DNA of 64,000 bases from Massilia polaris. GTDB taxonomy: Bacteria; Pseudomonadota; Gammaproteobacteria; Burkholderiales; Burkholderiaceae_D. The notes below the pieces were generated by a model that saw only the letters and a list, made by a program, of their open reading frames with translations, had not been told where the DNA came from and ran no database searches. The position numbers and the translations under genes are program-made. Location: NCBI RefSeq assembly GCF_012927275.1, contig NZ_JABBGG010000014.1, forward strand, positions 25,246-89,245, read 5' to 3'. Of this stretch, positions 9,112 to 24,150 are shown one piece after another (the stretch's first letter is position 1; each line of letters starts with the position of its first letter).

Positions 9112-12876
<3,765 letters not shown>

Positions 12877-12988
12877 GCAAACGCGCAGAACTTTTGCCTC
12901 CCGACCGCGGTCCAAGCATGATGGCGGGCGTGTCGGCGCCGCGCCCGTAACGCGCCAATACGCGCCGGCTTGTCTACACGGAGGCAAT

Positions 12989-13366
12989 ATGGCACTGCAC
13001 TTCTCCGCCAGGCGCTGGCAGGACCAGGTCATCCTGCTGCTGGGCGCCTGGCTATGCGTTTCACCCTGGGTGCTTGGAATGCCCAGCGACTCGCCGCGCG
13101 CAATCAACGCGTACGCCGTGGGCGCCGCGATGGCCGTACTGGCGGCGTTCGACCTGTACAAAACCTATCTATGGGCGGTGGCGGCGAACCTGCTGCTGGC
13201 TGCATGGATAGCGATTTCGCCGTGGGTACCCGCATTTTTCGACCGCGGCGCGATGATGACGAACTCGGTCATTGTCGGCGTTGCCGTCGTCATGCTGGGT
13301 TTGTGGGAGCTGAAAAGCGATCCCGACCTGCATCGCCAGTGGGCCGGGACCGGCGGCGCACACTGA
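12989..13366 (+). CDS. SPW repeat membrane protein
   Basis: 125 residues, about four transmembrane helices, with two Ser-Pro-Trp motifs (VSPWVLGM and ISPWVPAF) that define the SPW repeat family. The ATG at 12989 is preceded by GGAGG at ideal spacing; the longer open frame upstream overlaps metH and lacks coding character. Function is unknown; an inner-membrane location is predicted. It lies 112 bases after metH and ends 10 bases before a strong hairpin. Confidence 0.88.
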   Translation: MALHFSARRWQDQVILLLGAWLCVSPWVLGMPSDSPRAINAYAVGAAMAVLAAFDLYKTYLWAVAANLLLAAWIAISPWVPAFFDRGAMMTNSVIVGVAVVMLGLWELKSDPDLHRQWAGTGGAH

Positions 13367-13375
13367 GCGCCCAAA

Positions 13376-13407
13376 CGAAAACGCGAACCCAACGGTTCGC
13401 GTTTTCG
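13376..13407. terminator. Perfect 14-bp hairpin between convergent genes
   Basis: CGAAAACGCGAACC, loop CAAC, GGTTCGCGTTTTCG. The stem is perfect over 14 bp, and the T run forms part of its descending arm. It sits after the SPW gene and before the convergent HDOD gene end (13460), so it may stop transcription from both sides. Confidence 0.75.
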
Positions 13408-13459
13408 TCCTCCCTGTGGGGTCAGGCCCGCCCCCAAAAGGAAACCGGCTCAAACGGCG

Positions 13460-14740
13460 TCAGATGGCGTAGCGGGCGACGCTGTCGCACCATTCGAACG
13501 CAGCCACTTCGAGCTCGCCGAGGTCGTCGGCGGACAGGGCCAGCTCAGCCAGCGCCGGCGCGACTTCTTCCTCACTCTCGTCCATCATCTCGATGCGCTC
13601 GGCCAGGCGCAGCAGTTCGCCGAAGAAGCCGGTGCGCTTCAGCAACGCTTCGGCCACCTCGGCGCTGACCGGTATCTGCTCGACGATCTCGTTCATCGGC
13701 ATGCCGAACAGCGCATCCATCAGCGACATGATGCCGACCGTAAACGCGATGTCAGGCACGCGCCGCTGCCCCGGCCGCAGGCGCTGGGCCAGCAGTTCGA
13801 GCAGGCGGCCGCGCGCGGTGGCCAGGGTCAGCAGCGGCGGCATGCTTTCGCCGCGCCGCGCCGGCTCCGCATACAGCATGATCTGCAGCCAGCGCTGCAG
13901 CTGGCGGCGGCCCAGTATCGTGACCGCCTGGCTGACCGAGTCGATCCGGTGCCCCGCTCCGACCGCGGGCGTGTTCACCAGGCGCAGCAGGTTCAGCGCG
14001 AGGGTCACGTCTTTCTTCACCGCACGTTCGATGACGATGTTGTCGGCGTCGGCCGCGATCAGCTTCATCAGTTCGAGCAAGGCCAACTGTCCCGGCGACA
14101 GCTTGCGCCCGCTGATGATGGCCGGGCGCGCGAAATAGAAGCCCTGGAAATAATCGAAGCCGAGCGCCTTGCAGCAATCGAATTCCTCGCGCGTTTCGAC
14201 TTTTTCGGCCACCAGCTTCTTGCCGGAGGCCTTCAGCGCCGGGACCAGGCGCTGCAGGTCCGGCTGCGATATGTTGCGCAGGCTGAGCTTGAGGTAGTCC
14301 ATCATCGGCAGCAGCTTGCCCAGAGCCGGCGTCTCGGCGACGACATCCGACAGCGCAAAACGGAAACCATGGCCGGCCAGTTCGGCAATCCGGTCAAGCA
14401 GGGGCTGGGTCGGCTGCATGGCCTCGACAATTTCAAGCACCAGTTTTTCGCGCGGCAGGAAGGCGAAGATGTCGCTGGTCAAGATCGCGGCGTCGACGTT
14501 GAGGAAGCCGCAGGCGTCGCCCAGCACCCGGTTCATGCCAAGCTGGGCCGCATGCGCGATCACCGCCGCGGTGGCCGACAGGTCGCTATCGATACTGGCC
14601 GGGCCGACGGGCGCGTTGCGGAACAGCAGTTCGTAGCCGAACAGCGACTGGTCGCGCGCGAGGATGGGCTGGCGTCCAAGATAAAAATCGCGGACCCGCA
14701 CCTGGGCGCGGGCATTGTCGGGACTTGCGGTATCGATCAT
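13460..14740 (-). CDS. EAL-HDOD domain protein with degenerate EAL motifs
   Basis: 426 residues. An EAL-like domain (about 15-215) starts FYLGRQPILARDQSLFGYEL. The catalytic Glu-Ala-Leu is replaced (YELLFRN) and the region corresponding to DDFG reads FALSDVV, so phosphodiesterase activity is unlikely. An HDOD domain follows (about 215-400; RAVKKDVTLALNLLRLVNTP and QAVTILGRRQLQRWL). This YuxH-like architecture is associated with signalling through protein interaction. Start is ATG at 14740. It is 87 bases downstream of the glutamine amidotransferase gene on the same strand. Confidence 0.9.
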   Translation of the reverse strand: MIDTASPDNARAQVRVRDFYLGRQPILARDQSLFGYELLFRNAPVGPASIDSDLSATAAVIAHAAQLGMNRVLGDACGFLNVDAAILTSDIFAFLPREKLVLEIVEAMQPTQPLLDRIAELAGHGFRFALSDVVAETPALGKLLPMMDYLKLSLRNISQPDLQRLVPALKASGKKLVAEKVETREEFDCCKALGFDYFQGFYFARPAIISGRKLSPGQLALLELMKLIAADADNIVIERAVKKDVTLALNLLRLVNTPAVGAGHRIDSVSQAVTILGRRQLQRWLQIMLYAEPARRGESMPPLLTLATARGRLLELLAQRLRPGQRRVPDIAFTVGIMSLMDALFGMPMNEIVEQIPVSAEVAEALLKRTGFFGELLRLAERIEMMDESEEEVAPALAELALSADDLGELEVAAFEWCDSVARYAI

Positions 14741-14827
14741 CGGGGCCAGTTATAAACGGAAATTATTGCCGGTACTTTAACCCATTATTCCCGCTTTTGT
14801 GGCTTTTTTGTCACGGGCCAGGCGAAG

Positions 14828-15595
14828 TCATTCGAGCGGCAAGCCATCCACAAACACTTTCATCTCGCCGGTGGCGAACGCGGTCCATGCCTCGTTGGTC
14901 GTCAGCGGCGCCGTCACGATCAGCGCGACCCGGTCCCGCGGCGTGGTGACCTGGGCGAAATCGACGCTGACGTCTTCATCGGCGAGCTTGGCCGTCGGGA
15001 ACGGGTACTGGCGCACGACGTAGTGCAAGGCGGTCGAGCAATGGGCAAACAGGGCCGAACCGTCGGACAGCATCATGTTGAAGGTGGCGTGCCCGGCGAC
15101 GTGATGGACCAGCTCGCCGAGCGCGGCGCGCAAGGCCTCCAGCGCCGGCGGCGCGTCGCCGAAGCGCGCGCGCAATTCCTGCAGCAGGTAGCAGAACGCG
15201 CGCTCGCTGTCGGTATTGCCGACCGGGCGGAACGGGCCGGTGAGTGGTGGATGGAATTCCTTCAGGTCGCCATTGTGCGCGAAGACCCAGTAGCGTCCCC
15301 ACAGCTCGCGCACGAAGGGATGGCAGTTTTCCAGCGCGACATGGCCTTGGGTCGCCTTGCGGATGTGCGCAATGACGTTTTTGGATTTGATCGGGTAGCG
15401 CTTGATCAGTTCGGCGACGGGCGACTCGATCGCCGGCATGTGATCGACAAACAGCCGTACGCCGGCGCCTTCGAAAAATGCGATGCCCCAGCCGTCGTGG
15501 TGGGTGTCGGTGCGTCCGCCGCGCAGGGCGAAGCCGGTGAAGCTAAATACAATGTCCGTGGGGACATTGCAATTCATTCCGAGGAGTTGGCACAT
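14828..15595 (-). CDS. Class II glutamine amidotransferase (YafJ-like)
   Basis: 255 residues beginning MCQLLGMNCNVP, so after Met removal Cys2 becomes the N-terminal nucleophile of an Ntn-type glutaminase. HHDGWGIAFF, HIRKATQGHV, NCHPF and FAHNGDL are the conserved substrate-binding segments. No synthase domain is attached; the real acceptor of YafJ-type enzymes is unknown. ATG at 15595 is fixed by the catalytic Cys2. Confidence 0.92.
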   Translation of the reverse strand: MCQLLGMNCNVPTDIVFSFTGFALRGGRTDTHHDGWGIAFFEGAGVRLFVDHMPAIESPVAELIKRYPIKSKNVIAHIRKATQGHVALENCHPFVRELWGRYWVFAHNGDLKEFHPPLTGPFRPVGNTDSERAFCYLLQELRARFGDAPPALEALRAALGELVHHVAGHATFNMMLSDGSALFAHCSTALHYVVRQYPFPTAKLADEDVSVDFAQVTTPRDRVALIVTAPLTTNEAWTAFATGEMKVFVDGLPLE

Positions 15596-15711
15596 GGTGC
15601 AAGCTTACCATGCGCGCTTTGAGCAGGACGAACCGGGACGGGCCGCGGGGCCCTGAGGCGGAGGCGCCGGGTGCGTGGGCCGCCCGAAGGGGACCCACGG
15701 CCGGCACAGGT

Positions 15712-15969
15712 TTAGTGCAGGAGCACGGGATTGCTCATCAGCGAATCATAAGAACCGAGGAAGTCGTCAATCTCTTCCATGGTCGGTTCGCTGGCGATCA
15801 GCGTGTTGACGTCGCGCCGGAACGATTGTGCCAGCTTGCCACCGATGAAGGCTTCGCGACGGCCCGACTTGTCGACGATCTCATAACCGCCGAAGCGCAG
15901 GGCCTCGAGGTTCTGGTCAACGCCGAACTCGACGACGCTGTACTGTTCGCTGTTGTAGATCATATTCAT
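15712..15969 (-). CDS. DUF3567 family protein
   Basis: 85 residues, starting MNMIYNSEQYSVVEFG and ending NPVLLH, with GGYEIVDKSGRREAFIGG in the middle. These are the conserved parts of DUF3567, a small cytoplasmic family essentially limited to beta-proteobacteria and of unknown function. AAGGAGTGACTT upstream of the ATG is a strong ribosome site. It is preceded by 109 bases of non-coding DNA that include the hairpin at 16061-16105. Confidence 0.92.
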   Translation of the reverse strand: MNMIYNSEQYSVVEFGVDQNLEALRFGGYEIVDKSGRREAFIGGKLAQSFRRDVNTLIASEPTMEEIDDFLGSYDSLMSNPVLLH

Positions 15970-16060
15970 AAGTCACTCCTTCACTCGATCAGACGGGTTT
16001 GCAGATCGGAACCGCCTCAATTCAGACGGCTGACTTTCCACTCCGTTCACTTGGGAGGTG

Positions 16061-16105
16061 GGGGTCCCGGAACCAATTTCAAGTGCTGAGGTCCGGGGTC
16101 AGTTC
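16061..16105. repeat. GGGGTC-type hairpin, likely terminator of the ntrYX operon
   Basis: CCCGGAACC (16066-16074) pairs with GGTCCGGG (16090-16097), one base bulged, in a stretch that also carries GGGGTCCC and GGGGTCAG. It belongs to the same sequence family as the palindrome at 38078-38113 and the GGGGTCAGG tract near 13419. It overlaps the last codons of the CobW-like gene (stop at 16079-16081). Confidence 0.5.
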
Positions 16106-16450
16106 CAACAGCTGATCGTATGGCGGTTGCTGCAGCCACGATCGCAACTGATCAAGATGTTCTGTGCTAGCAAGTCCGATATACAGGCGTTCGGGCCGGC
16201 GGCGCAGGACACGATTTAATGTTACACGCAAAACCAGATTGCCGCTGCAGCATACGCAACCGGGTGCGACCCGGTGGACTTCGAGCGAGCTTGAGGGAGT
16301 GAGGATGGAGCGCGGATCGGGCAGGCCTTCGAGGATGACGGCAGCGCTGCCGCCTTGCCCTGCGCGCGCCAGGCTGGCCTGGATGCCCGCCTCGCGCGCG
16401 GCGGCGCTGGCGCCGGTCACGAGCGTGGCCGGCAGCGCTGCGGCGGTCAT
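16079..16450 (-). CDS. CobW/GTPase-like protein lacking a P-loop
   Basis: 123 residues. ATG at 16450 overlaps the ntrX stop (ATGA), so it is translationally coupled to ntrX. The centre, APGCVCCSGNLVLRVTLNRV then LRRRPERLYIGLAS, matches the CobW/COG0523 region that follows the CxCC metal-binding motif. The N-terminus, where CobW proteins have GxxGxGKTT, reads VTGASAAAREAGIQ and has no Walker A motif. Nucleotide binding is therefore doubtful. The last residues ELTPDLST are encoded by the hairpin repeat, so the original 3' end may have been lost. It could be a remnant or a repurposed metal-binding fragment. Confidence 0.65.
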   Translation of the reverse strand: MTAAALPATLVTGASAAAREAGIQASLARAGQGGSAAVILEGLPDPRSILTPSSSLEVHRVAPGCVCCSGNLVLRVTLNRVLRRRPERLYIGLASTEHLDQLRSWLQQPPYDQLLELTPDLST

Positions 16451-17166
16451 TGGCCTTTTTTGGCCAGCTTGCCCGGCTCGACGCCGAGTTGCTTGAGCTT
16501 GCGGTACAGGTGGGTGCGTTCGAGGCCGGTTTTTTCGGCCACGCGGGTCATGCTGCCCCCTTCGCGCCCGAGGTGGTGTTCGAAGTACATACGCTCGAAG
16601 GCGTCGCGCGCCTCGCGCAGCGGCAGGTCGAACGACAGGTTGGAGCCGTGTCCTTCGCCATTCGGCAGGCCAGCCACGCGGGCGGAAATCCCGGCCGGCT
16701 GCGGCGTGGATGCGAACATCGCGGCGCCAGTGACGATGCTTTCCTCGACCTGCGCCGCCATCATCGGGCGCGCGGCGATGGCCGGGGCGCGCACCACTTC
16801 CTGCGCGCGCGACAGGCCCTGCTGCACCGCCTTGAGCAGTTTTTGCAGCGCGATCGGTTTTTCGAGGAAGTTCAGTGCGCCGATGCGGGTCGCCTCGACC
16901 GCCGTATCGATGGTCGCGTGGCCGGACATCATGATCACCGGCATGGTCAGCAGGCCGTCGCGCTGCCATTCCTTGAGCAGCGTGACGCCGTCCGTATCCG
17001 GCATCCAGATATCGAGCAGTACCAGGTCGGGCGTGCTCGCCGCACGCGCGTCGCGTGCCTGCTGCGCATTTTCGGCGAGTTGGATCGCATGGCCTTCATC
17101 GCCAAGGATCTCCGAGAGGAGCTCGCGGATGCCCATTTCATCATCAACTACGAGTATGTTTGCCAT
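16447..17166 (-). CDS. ntrX: NtrX-like response regulator, short form without AAA+ domain
   Basis: 239 residues. The receiver domain (about 1-120) has the acidic pocket VVDDE, phospho-acceptor LLDIWMPDTDG and the conserved lysine in LEKPIAL. The C-terminus (about 190-235) is a Fis-type helix-turn-helix, VAEKTGLERTHLYRKLKQLG. The sigma-54-activating AAA+ ATPase that separates these in classical NtrX is missing; a linker of about 70 residues is there instead. It should bind DNA but cannot remodel sigma-54 polymerase by itself. It lies 93 bases after ntrY, its presumed cognate kinase. Confidence 0.88.
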   Translation of the reverse strand: MANILVVDDEMGIRELLSEILGDEGHAIQLAENAQQARDARAASTPDLVLLDIWMPDTDGVTLLKEWQRDGLLTMPVIMMSGHATIDTAVEATRIGALNFLEKPIALQKLLKAVQQGLSRAQEVVRAPAIAARPMMAAQVEESIVTGAAMFASTPQPAGISARVAGLPNGEGHGSNLSFDLPLREARDAFERMYFEHHLGREGGSMTRVAEKTGLERTHLYRKLKQLGVEPGKLAKKGQ

Positions 17167-17259
17167 CTAAGCTTGCCTTCCTGATTTCGCCCATGCTGGG
17201 CCGCACGCATGGCATGCCGCCGAAGCCATGATTCTATTCTTGATTCTTACCTGACGCCA

Positions 17260-19536
<2,277 letters not shown>

Positions 19537-20100
19537 TTACTCGGCCTTGTATTTGAAAGTTTTGGTATCGGACGACAGGCGCCAGCCCGCGTTGCTGACG
19601 GCGTTGACCTGGATCGGTTTCGACAGGTATTCGCGGTTCATCCCCATGCGCAGGCTGACGTCGTAGGTCTCGCCGGGCGTCAGCGCGCTTTTCTGCGCGA
19701 TCACCCAGCGGCTCGGGCGGCGGATCAGGAACAGCGCGTCTTCCAGCGTGGGGAAGCTTTGCTGCACGCTGCCGAGGGTCAGCACGTTGTACTGGCGGGT
19801 CAGCACGTTGTACCAGATGCGGATGGTCTGCTTGGCCGACGCGGCCTTCTCGTCGCGCCAGTACCAGCGCGGGCGCGTCAGCCGCACCTCGGTGGTGAAG
19901 TACAGCGAGACGCCGTGGTGGATCGCGTCCTCGACGCTGGGATTGAGTTCGAAGGAATAGGCCGCGTCCAGCTTGTAACCGTCCTCGGTGGCCTCGATGC
20001 GGGCACGGGTGACGTCTACGCCGTCGGCCGCATGCGCCTGGGCGCACGCAAGCGCCAGCAGCAGCTGGCATGCCAGGAGTCGAAGAAATCGTAGTGTCAC
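19537..20100 (-). CDS. DUF4390 secreted protein
   Basis: 187 residues with an N-terminal signal peptide (MTLRFLRLLACQLLLALACA, cleavage near AHA-A). The mature beta-rich part includes YYF-type segments such as HHGVSLYFTTEV, RPRWYWRDEK and IWYNVLTRQYNVLTLG, characteristic of the DUF4390 family located between rsmB and ntrY in beta-proteobacteria. Start is GTG at 20100, just upstream of which a short ATG frame ends. Function unknown; a periplasmic accessory of NtrY is possible from position only. Confidence 0.88.
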   Translation of the reverse strand: MTLRFLRLLACQLLLALACAQAHAADGVDVTRARIEATEDGYKLDAAYSFELNPSVEDAIHHGVSLYFTTEVRLTRPRWYWRDEKAASAKQTIRIWYNVLTRQYNVLTLGSVQQSFPTLEDALFLIRRPSRWVIAQKSALTPGETYDVSLRMGMNREYLSKPIQVNAVSNAGWRLSSDTKTFKYKAE

Positions 20101-20148
20101 AAGTGGGCCAGAGCCTTAATCATTGTTTGAATTGCCGGAGGACCCGTG

Positions 20149-21579
20149 TTACGCCGCCTTCTTTTGGAATAGCGCGTAAAACAAACCGTCGTGATCCTGC
20201 CCGGCAGCGGCGCCCGGAAGCAGCTGGCCTGGCGCGTCGAGGCGGATCGCCTGGTGGCGCACCGCGAACGCGGCGGCCTGCGCCTCCGATTCCTGGGGCC
20301 ATAGCGAACATGTCACGAACAGCAATTTACCATTTGGCCGCAGCATCTGCCAAAGGTTGTCGAGAATTTTGGCCGAAAGTGTTGCAAGTTGGAGCGTGTC
20401 GCCTTTGCGGCGCAGCCAGCGGATATCCGGGTGGCGCCGCACGATGCCCGAGGCGGTGCACGGCACGTCGGCCAGGATGCGGTCGAACTGCTGGCCGTCC
20501 CACCAGTCGCTCTCCTGCGCCAGGGCGGCGGCCAGCGTGGCCTGCATGCCGAGGCGGTCGAGGTTCTCGCGCACCCGCACCAGCCGCTTGGGGTCGGAGT
20601 CGAGCGCGGTCAGGTCGACCCCGGCCAGTTCCAGGATATGCCCGGTCTTGCCGCCCGGGGCGGCGCAGGCGTCCAGCACGCGCATGCCGTCGGCCAGGTC
20701 GAGCAGCGGCGCGGCGATCTGGGCGCCGGCGTCCTGCACCGACACCACGCCGTCCTCGAAGCCCGGAATCTGCGTCACCGGCAGCGGCTTGTCGAGGCGG
20801 ACCGCGCTTGGGCCGATCTGGCTGGCTTTGACGCCTGCCTCATGCAGCTGCGCCAGGTAGTCCGCGACGCTGCTCTTGCGCTGGTTGACGCGCAGGGTCA
20901 GCGGCGGCGCTTGATTGCCCGCAGTGAGTATCTGCTGCCACTGGCGCGGGTATGCCGCCTTGGCCGCGTCGATCCACCAGTCAGGATAGTTCCACTGCGC
21001 GACCGGCTGCCTGACCGCCTCGGCGACCAGCACGCTGCGCTCGCGCAGGAAGCGGCGCAGCACCGCGTTGACCATGCCGCGCGCATGCGCCATGTCGGGA
21101 TGCGAGGCGGCCGCCGTGACAGCCTGGTCGACCACCGTGAATTCCTCGTAGGCCGCGGCCTCGCCTTCAGGCGTATCGAGCAGCGCCAGCGCGCTGCACA
21201 GCAGGCCGGCCAGCATCGGCGGCTCCGGCGCTTTCGATGTCATCAGGCTGACCAGTACCTCGCTGCGTCCCAGCTTGCGCATGGCGCGGTAGGCGATGTC
21301 CTGGATGGCGCCGCGCGCCGGCGGCGACGCGTCCATCACGCCGAACGCGACGCCGAGCGCCTGCGGCAAGGTCACTCCGCCGCGTACCTGCGCCACCGCG
21401 TGGGCCGCGCCGGTCAGCGCCAGCGCCAGCGAATCGTCGCGCAGGTCGGGCCGATAGCCGCTTTGCAGCACCGGCTTGACCTCGTAGCTGGGCCGGATCG
21501 CGGGCGCCGGGGCGCGTTTCGGCGCGCCGGTCTTGCTGGGCGCAGGCTTCAGGGAGAGCGTCGGGCGCTTATCGGTCAT
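20149..21579 (-). CDS. rsmB: 16S rRNA (cytosine-967-C5)-methyltransferase
   Basis: 476 residues from the ATG at 21579 (MTDKRPTLSLKPAP); an ATG 12 codons upstream is possible. An N-terminal NusB-like RNA-binding domain (about 50-185) precedes a Rossmann methyltransferase with the SAM motif VLDACAAPGGKTGHIL and the catalytic-cysteine motif DVPCTASGIVRRHPDI. It methylates C967 of 16S rRNA. First gene of rsmB-DUF4390-ntrY-ntrX, divergent from argS across about 180 bases. Confidence 0.94.
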   Translation of the reverse strand: MTDKRPTLSLKPAPSKTGAPKRAPAPAIRPSYEVKPVLQSGYRPDLRDDSLALALTGAAHAVAQVRGGVTLPQALGVAFGVMDASPPARGAIQDIAYRAMRKLGRSEVLVSLMTSKAPEPPMLAGLLCSALALLDTPEGEAAAYEEFTVVDQAVTAAASHPDMAHARGMVNAVLRRFLRERSVLVAEAVRQPVAQWNYPDWWIDAAKAAYPRQWQQILTAGNQAPPLTLRVNQRKSSVADYLAQLHEAGVKASQIGPSAVRLDKPLPVTQIPGFEDGVVSVQDAGAQIAAPLLDLADGMRVLDACAAPGGKTGHILELAGVDLTALDSDPKRLVRVRENLDRLGMQATLAAALAQESDWWDGQQFDRILADVPCTASGIVRRHPDIRWLRRKGDTLQLATLSAKILDNLWQMLRPNGKLLFVTCSLWPQESEAQAAAFAVRHQAIRLDAPGQLLPGAAAGQDHDGLFYALFQKKAA

Positions 21580-21761
21580 GGTCGTCTTTGCAATAGTGCT
21601 ATGTAAAGGCGTCATTGTACCGGGTGAATCCCTAAGCCAAGCTTAAACACGGCATCGGCGCGCCGCTGCTGCCGGTACTCCGGGCCGCTCCAAACCAGTA
21701 TAATTGACCAATCTTTGCCCGTGGCTTCGCCACCGCACCTTCACTTTACAGACCACCGCAC

Positions 21762-23471
21762 ATGCTCGCCCAACAAAAACAAGAAATCGCCGCCCTGTTC
21801 CAGGCCGCCCTCGCCCCTGTCCTCGAAGGCAGCGGCTTGAGCCCGACCGTCGTGCTGGAACGCCCGCGCGACCCGTCGCACGGCGACATCGCCTGCAATA
21901 TCGCCATGCAGCTGGCCAAGCAGCTGAAGATGAACCCGCGCGACCTGGCCACCAAAATCGTCGCCGGCCTGCTCGAGAACCCGGCCGGCAAAGGCCTGGT
22001 CGAAAGCGCCGACATCGCCGGCCCGGGCTTCATCAACCTGCGCGTGGCCGCCAGCGCCAAGCAGTCGGTGGTGCGCACGATCATGCAGCAGCAAGCGCAA
22101 TTCGGCCGCAGCGAACTTGGCCGGGGCAAGAAGGTCATCCTCGAATTCGTCTCGGCCAACCCGACCGGCCCGCTGCACGTCGGCCACGGCCGCCAGGCCG
22201 CGCTGGGCGACGCGCTGTCGGCGCTGTTCCAGGCGCAGGGATTCGCCGTCACCCGCGAGTTCTACTACAACGACGCCGGCGTGCAGATCGCGACGCTGGC
22301 CAACTCGGTGCAGGCGCGCGCGCACGGCATCAAGCCGGGCGACGCCGGCTGGCCCGAGTCGGCCTACAACGGCGACTACATCCAGGACATCGCCGACGAT
22401 TTCATGGCCGGCAAAACCGTCTCGGCCAGCGACAGCACGCCGGCAACCGCCAGCGGCGACGCCGGCGACATCGAATCGATCCGCAAATTCGCGGTGACCT
22501 ACCTGCGCAACGAGCAGGACATCGACCTGCAGGCGTTCGGCGTCAAATTCGATAACTACTACCTCGAATCCTCGCTTTACTCCGAAGGCAAGGTCGAAGC
22601 GGCGGTCGGCACGCTGGTCGGCTCGGGCAAGACCTACGAGCACGAGGGCGCGCTGTGGCTGCGCACCACCGAATACGGCGACGACAAGGACCGCGTGATG
22701 CGCAAGTCCGACGGCACCTTCACCTACTTCGTGCCGGACGTCGCCTACCACATCACCAAATGGCAGCGCGGCTTCGGCCAGGCCATCAACATCCAGGGCA
22801 GCGACCACCACGGCACCATCGCGCGCGTGCGCGCCGGCCTGCAGGCGGTCGCCATGGGCGTCCCGCAAGGCTATCCCGACTACGTGCTGCACAAGATGGT
22901 CACCGTGATGAAGGACGGCGAAGAGGTCAAGATATCCAAGCGCGCCGGTTCCTACGTCACCGTGCGCGACCTGATCGAATGGTCCGGCGGCGGCGAGATC
23001 GGCAAGGGCCGCGACGCGGTGCGCTTCTTCCTCATTTCGCGCAAGGCCGATACCGAATTCATTTTCGACGTCGACGTCGCGCTCAAGACTTCGGACGAGA
23101 ACCCGGTGTATTACGTGCAGTACGCCCACGCCCGTATCTGCTCGGTGCTGGCGCAGTGGACCGGCGACGAGGCGCAGCTGGCCGGCGTCGACCTGTCGCC
23201 GCTGACCGCTCCGCGCGAGGCGACCTTGCTGGCGACGCTGGCGGCCTACCCGGAGATGCTGGAACGCGCGCTGACCGAACTGGGTCCGCACCAGGTGGCG
23301 TTCTACCTGCGCGAGCTGGCCGGCGAACTGCATGGCTACTACAACGCCGAACGCGTGCTGGTCGACGACGAAGCAACCAAACTGGCGCGCCTCGCGCTGA
23401 TGGTCGCCACCCGCCAGGTCCTGCGCAACGGCCTCGCGCTGATCGGCGTGTCCGCACCAAACAAGATGTAA
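21762..23471 (+). CDS. argS: Arginyl-tRNA synthetase
   Basis: 569 residues, class I synthetase. The N-terminal Add1 domain recognises the tRNA D-loop (about 1-90). The HIGH-equivalent HVGHG (about 139) follows SANPTGPL. The KMSKS-equivalent reads KISKR (about 389). The anticodon-binding DALR domain forms the C-terminus (about 450-569). A TATAAT at 21699-21704 is a candidate -10, about 58 bases before the start; no good -35 accompanies it. Confidence 0.97.
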   Translation: MLAQQKQEIAALFQAALAPVLEGSGLSPTVVLERPRDPSHGDIACNIAMQLAKQLKMNPRDLATKIVAGLLENPAGKGLVESADIAGPGFINLRVAASAKQSVVRTIMQQQAQFGRSELGRGKKVILEFVSANPTGPLHVGHGRQAALGDALSALFQAQGFAVTREFYYNDAGVQIATLANSVQARAHGIKPGDAGWPESAYNGDYIQDIADDFMAGKTVSASDSTPATASGDAGDIESIRKFAVTYLRNEQDIDLQAFGVKFDNYYLESSLYSEGKVEAAVGTLVGSGKTYEHEGALWLRTTEYGDDKDRVMRKSDGTFTYFVPDVAYHITKWQRGFGQAINIQGSDHHGTIARVRAGLQAVAMGVPQGYPDYVLHKMVTVMKDGEEVKISKRAGSYVTVRDLIEWSGGGEIGKGRDAVRFFLISRKADTEFIFDVDVALKTSDENPVYYVQYAHARICSVLAQWTGDEAQLAGVDLSPLTAPREATLLATLAAYPEMLERALTELGPHQVAFYLRELAGELHGYYNAERVLVDDEATKLARLALMVATRQVLRNGLALIGVSAPNKM

Positions 23472-23490
23472 CCCCCAAACCAGGGTCCAG

Positions 23491-24126
23491 ATGAAAGCAC
23501 ATTTCCGCTCCGTTTCACCCGCGCGCCAGCGCGGCAATACGCTCACCGGCATCATCATCGGCCTGATCATCGGCCTGGTGATCGCCGTCATCGTGGCGCT
23601 CCTGATCACCAAGGGCGCCACCCCGTTCACCGACAAGTCCGGCAAGCTCGGAAAGATGGGCGAGCCGCAGGCCGGCCAGGCCGCCGATCCGAACAAGCCG
23701 CTGTACGGCGACAAGCAGGCGGCACGCGAAGCCAACAAGCAGTTCGCGGGCCAGCCGAAGGCCCCGGAGGCCGACCCGCTGGGCGACGTTATCGCCGCAC
23801 TGCCGGCCGATCCGGCGCCGGCAGCACCAGCCGCCCCGGCTCCCGCAGCAGCGCCGGCGCCTGCGGCCAGCCCTGACGCGGGCGAAGACAAGATCATCTA
23901 CTACCTGCAGGCCGGCGCCTTCCGCGAGATGGCCGACGCCGAGAACACCCGCGCCAAGCTGGCCCTGCTCGGCTTCGAAGCCGCCATCAGCGACCGCGCC
24001 AACGGCGCCGACGTGCTGCACCGCGTGCGTATCGGCCCGTACAACCAGGTCGAGACGATGAACCGCGCACGCGCCAAGCTGATTGACGCCGGTGTCGACG
24101 TCGCGATCGTGCGCAACCAAAAATAA
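23491..24126 (+). CDS. SPOR domain protein (FtsN-like)
   Basis: 211 residues. A short cytoplasmic N-terminus with RQRGNTLTG leads to one transmembrane helix (GIIIGLIIGLVIAVIVALLI, about 17-38). An Ala/Pro-rich periplasmic linker (about 70-130) follows, then a C-terminal SPOR domain from YYLQAGAFREMADAEN to the end. SPOR domains bind denuded glycan at the division septum, so a role in cell division is likely. It sits 19 bases after argS and 24 before dsbA, a common order in beta-proteobacteria. Confidence 0.9.
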   Translation: MKAHFRSVSPARQRGNTLTGIIIGLIIGLVIAVIVALLITKGATPFTDKSGKLGKMGEPQAGQAADPNKPLYGDKQAAREANKQFAGQPKAPEADPLGDVIAALPADPAPAAPAAPAPAAAPAPAASPDAGEDKIIYYLQAGAFREMADAENTRAKLALLGFEAAISDRANGADVLHRVRIGPYNQVETMNRARAKLIDAGVDVAIVRNQK

Positions 24127-24150
24127 CTTTTCTCCCGGGAGCCTTCCAGC

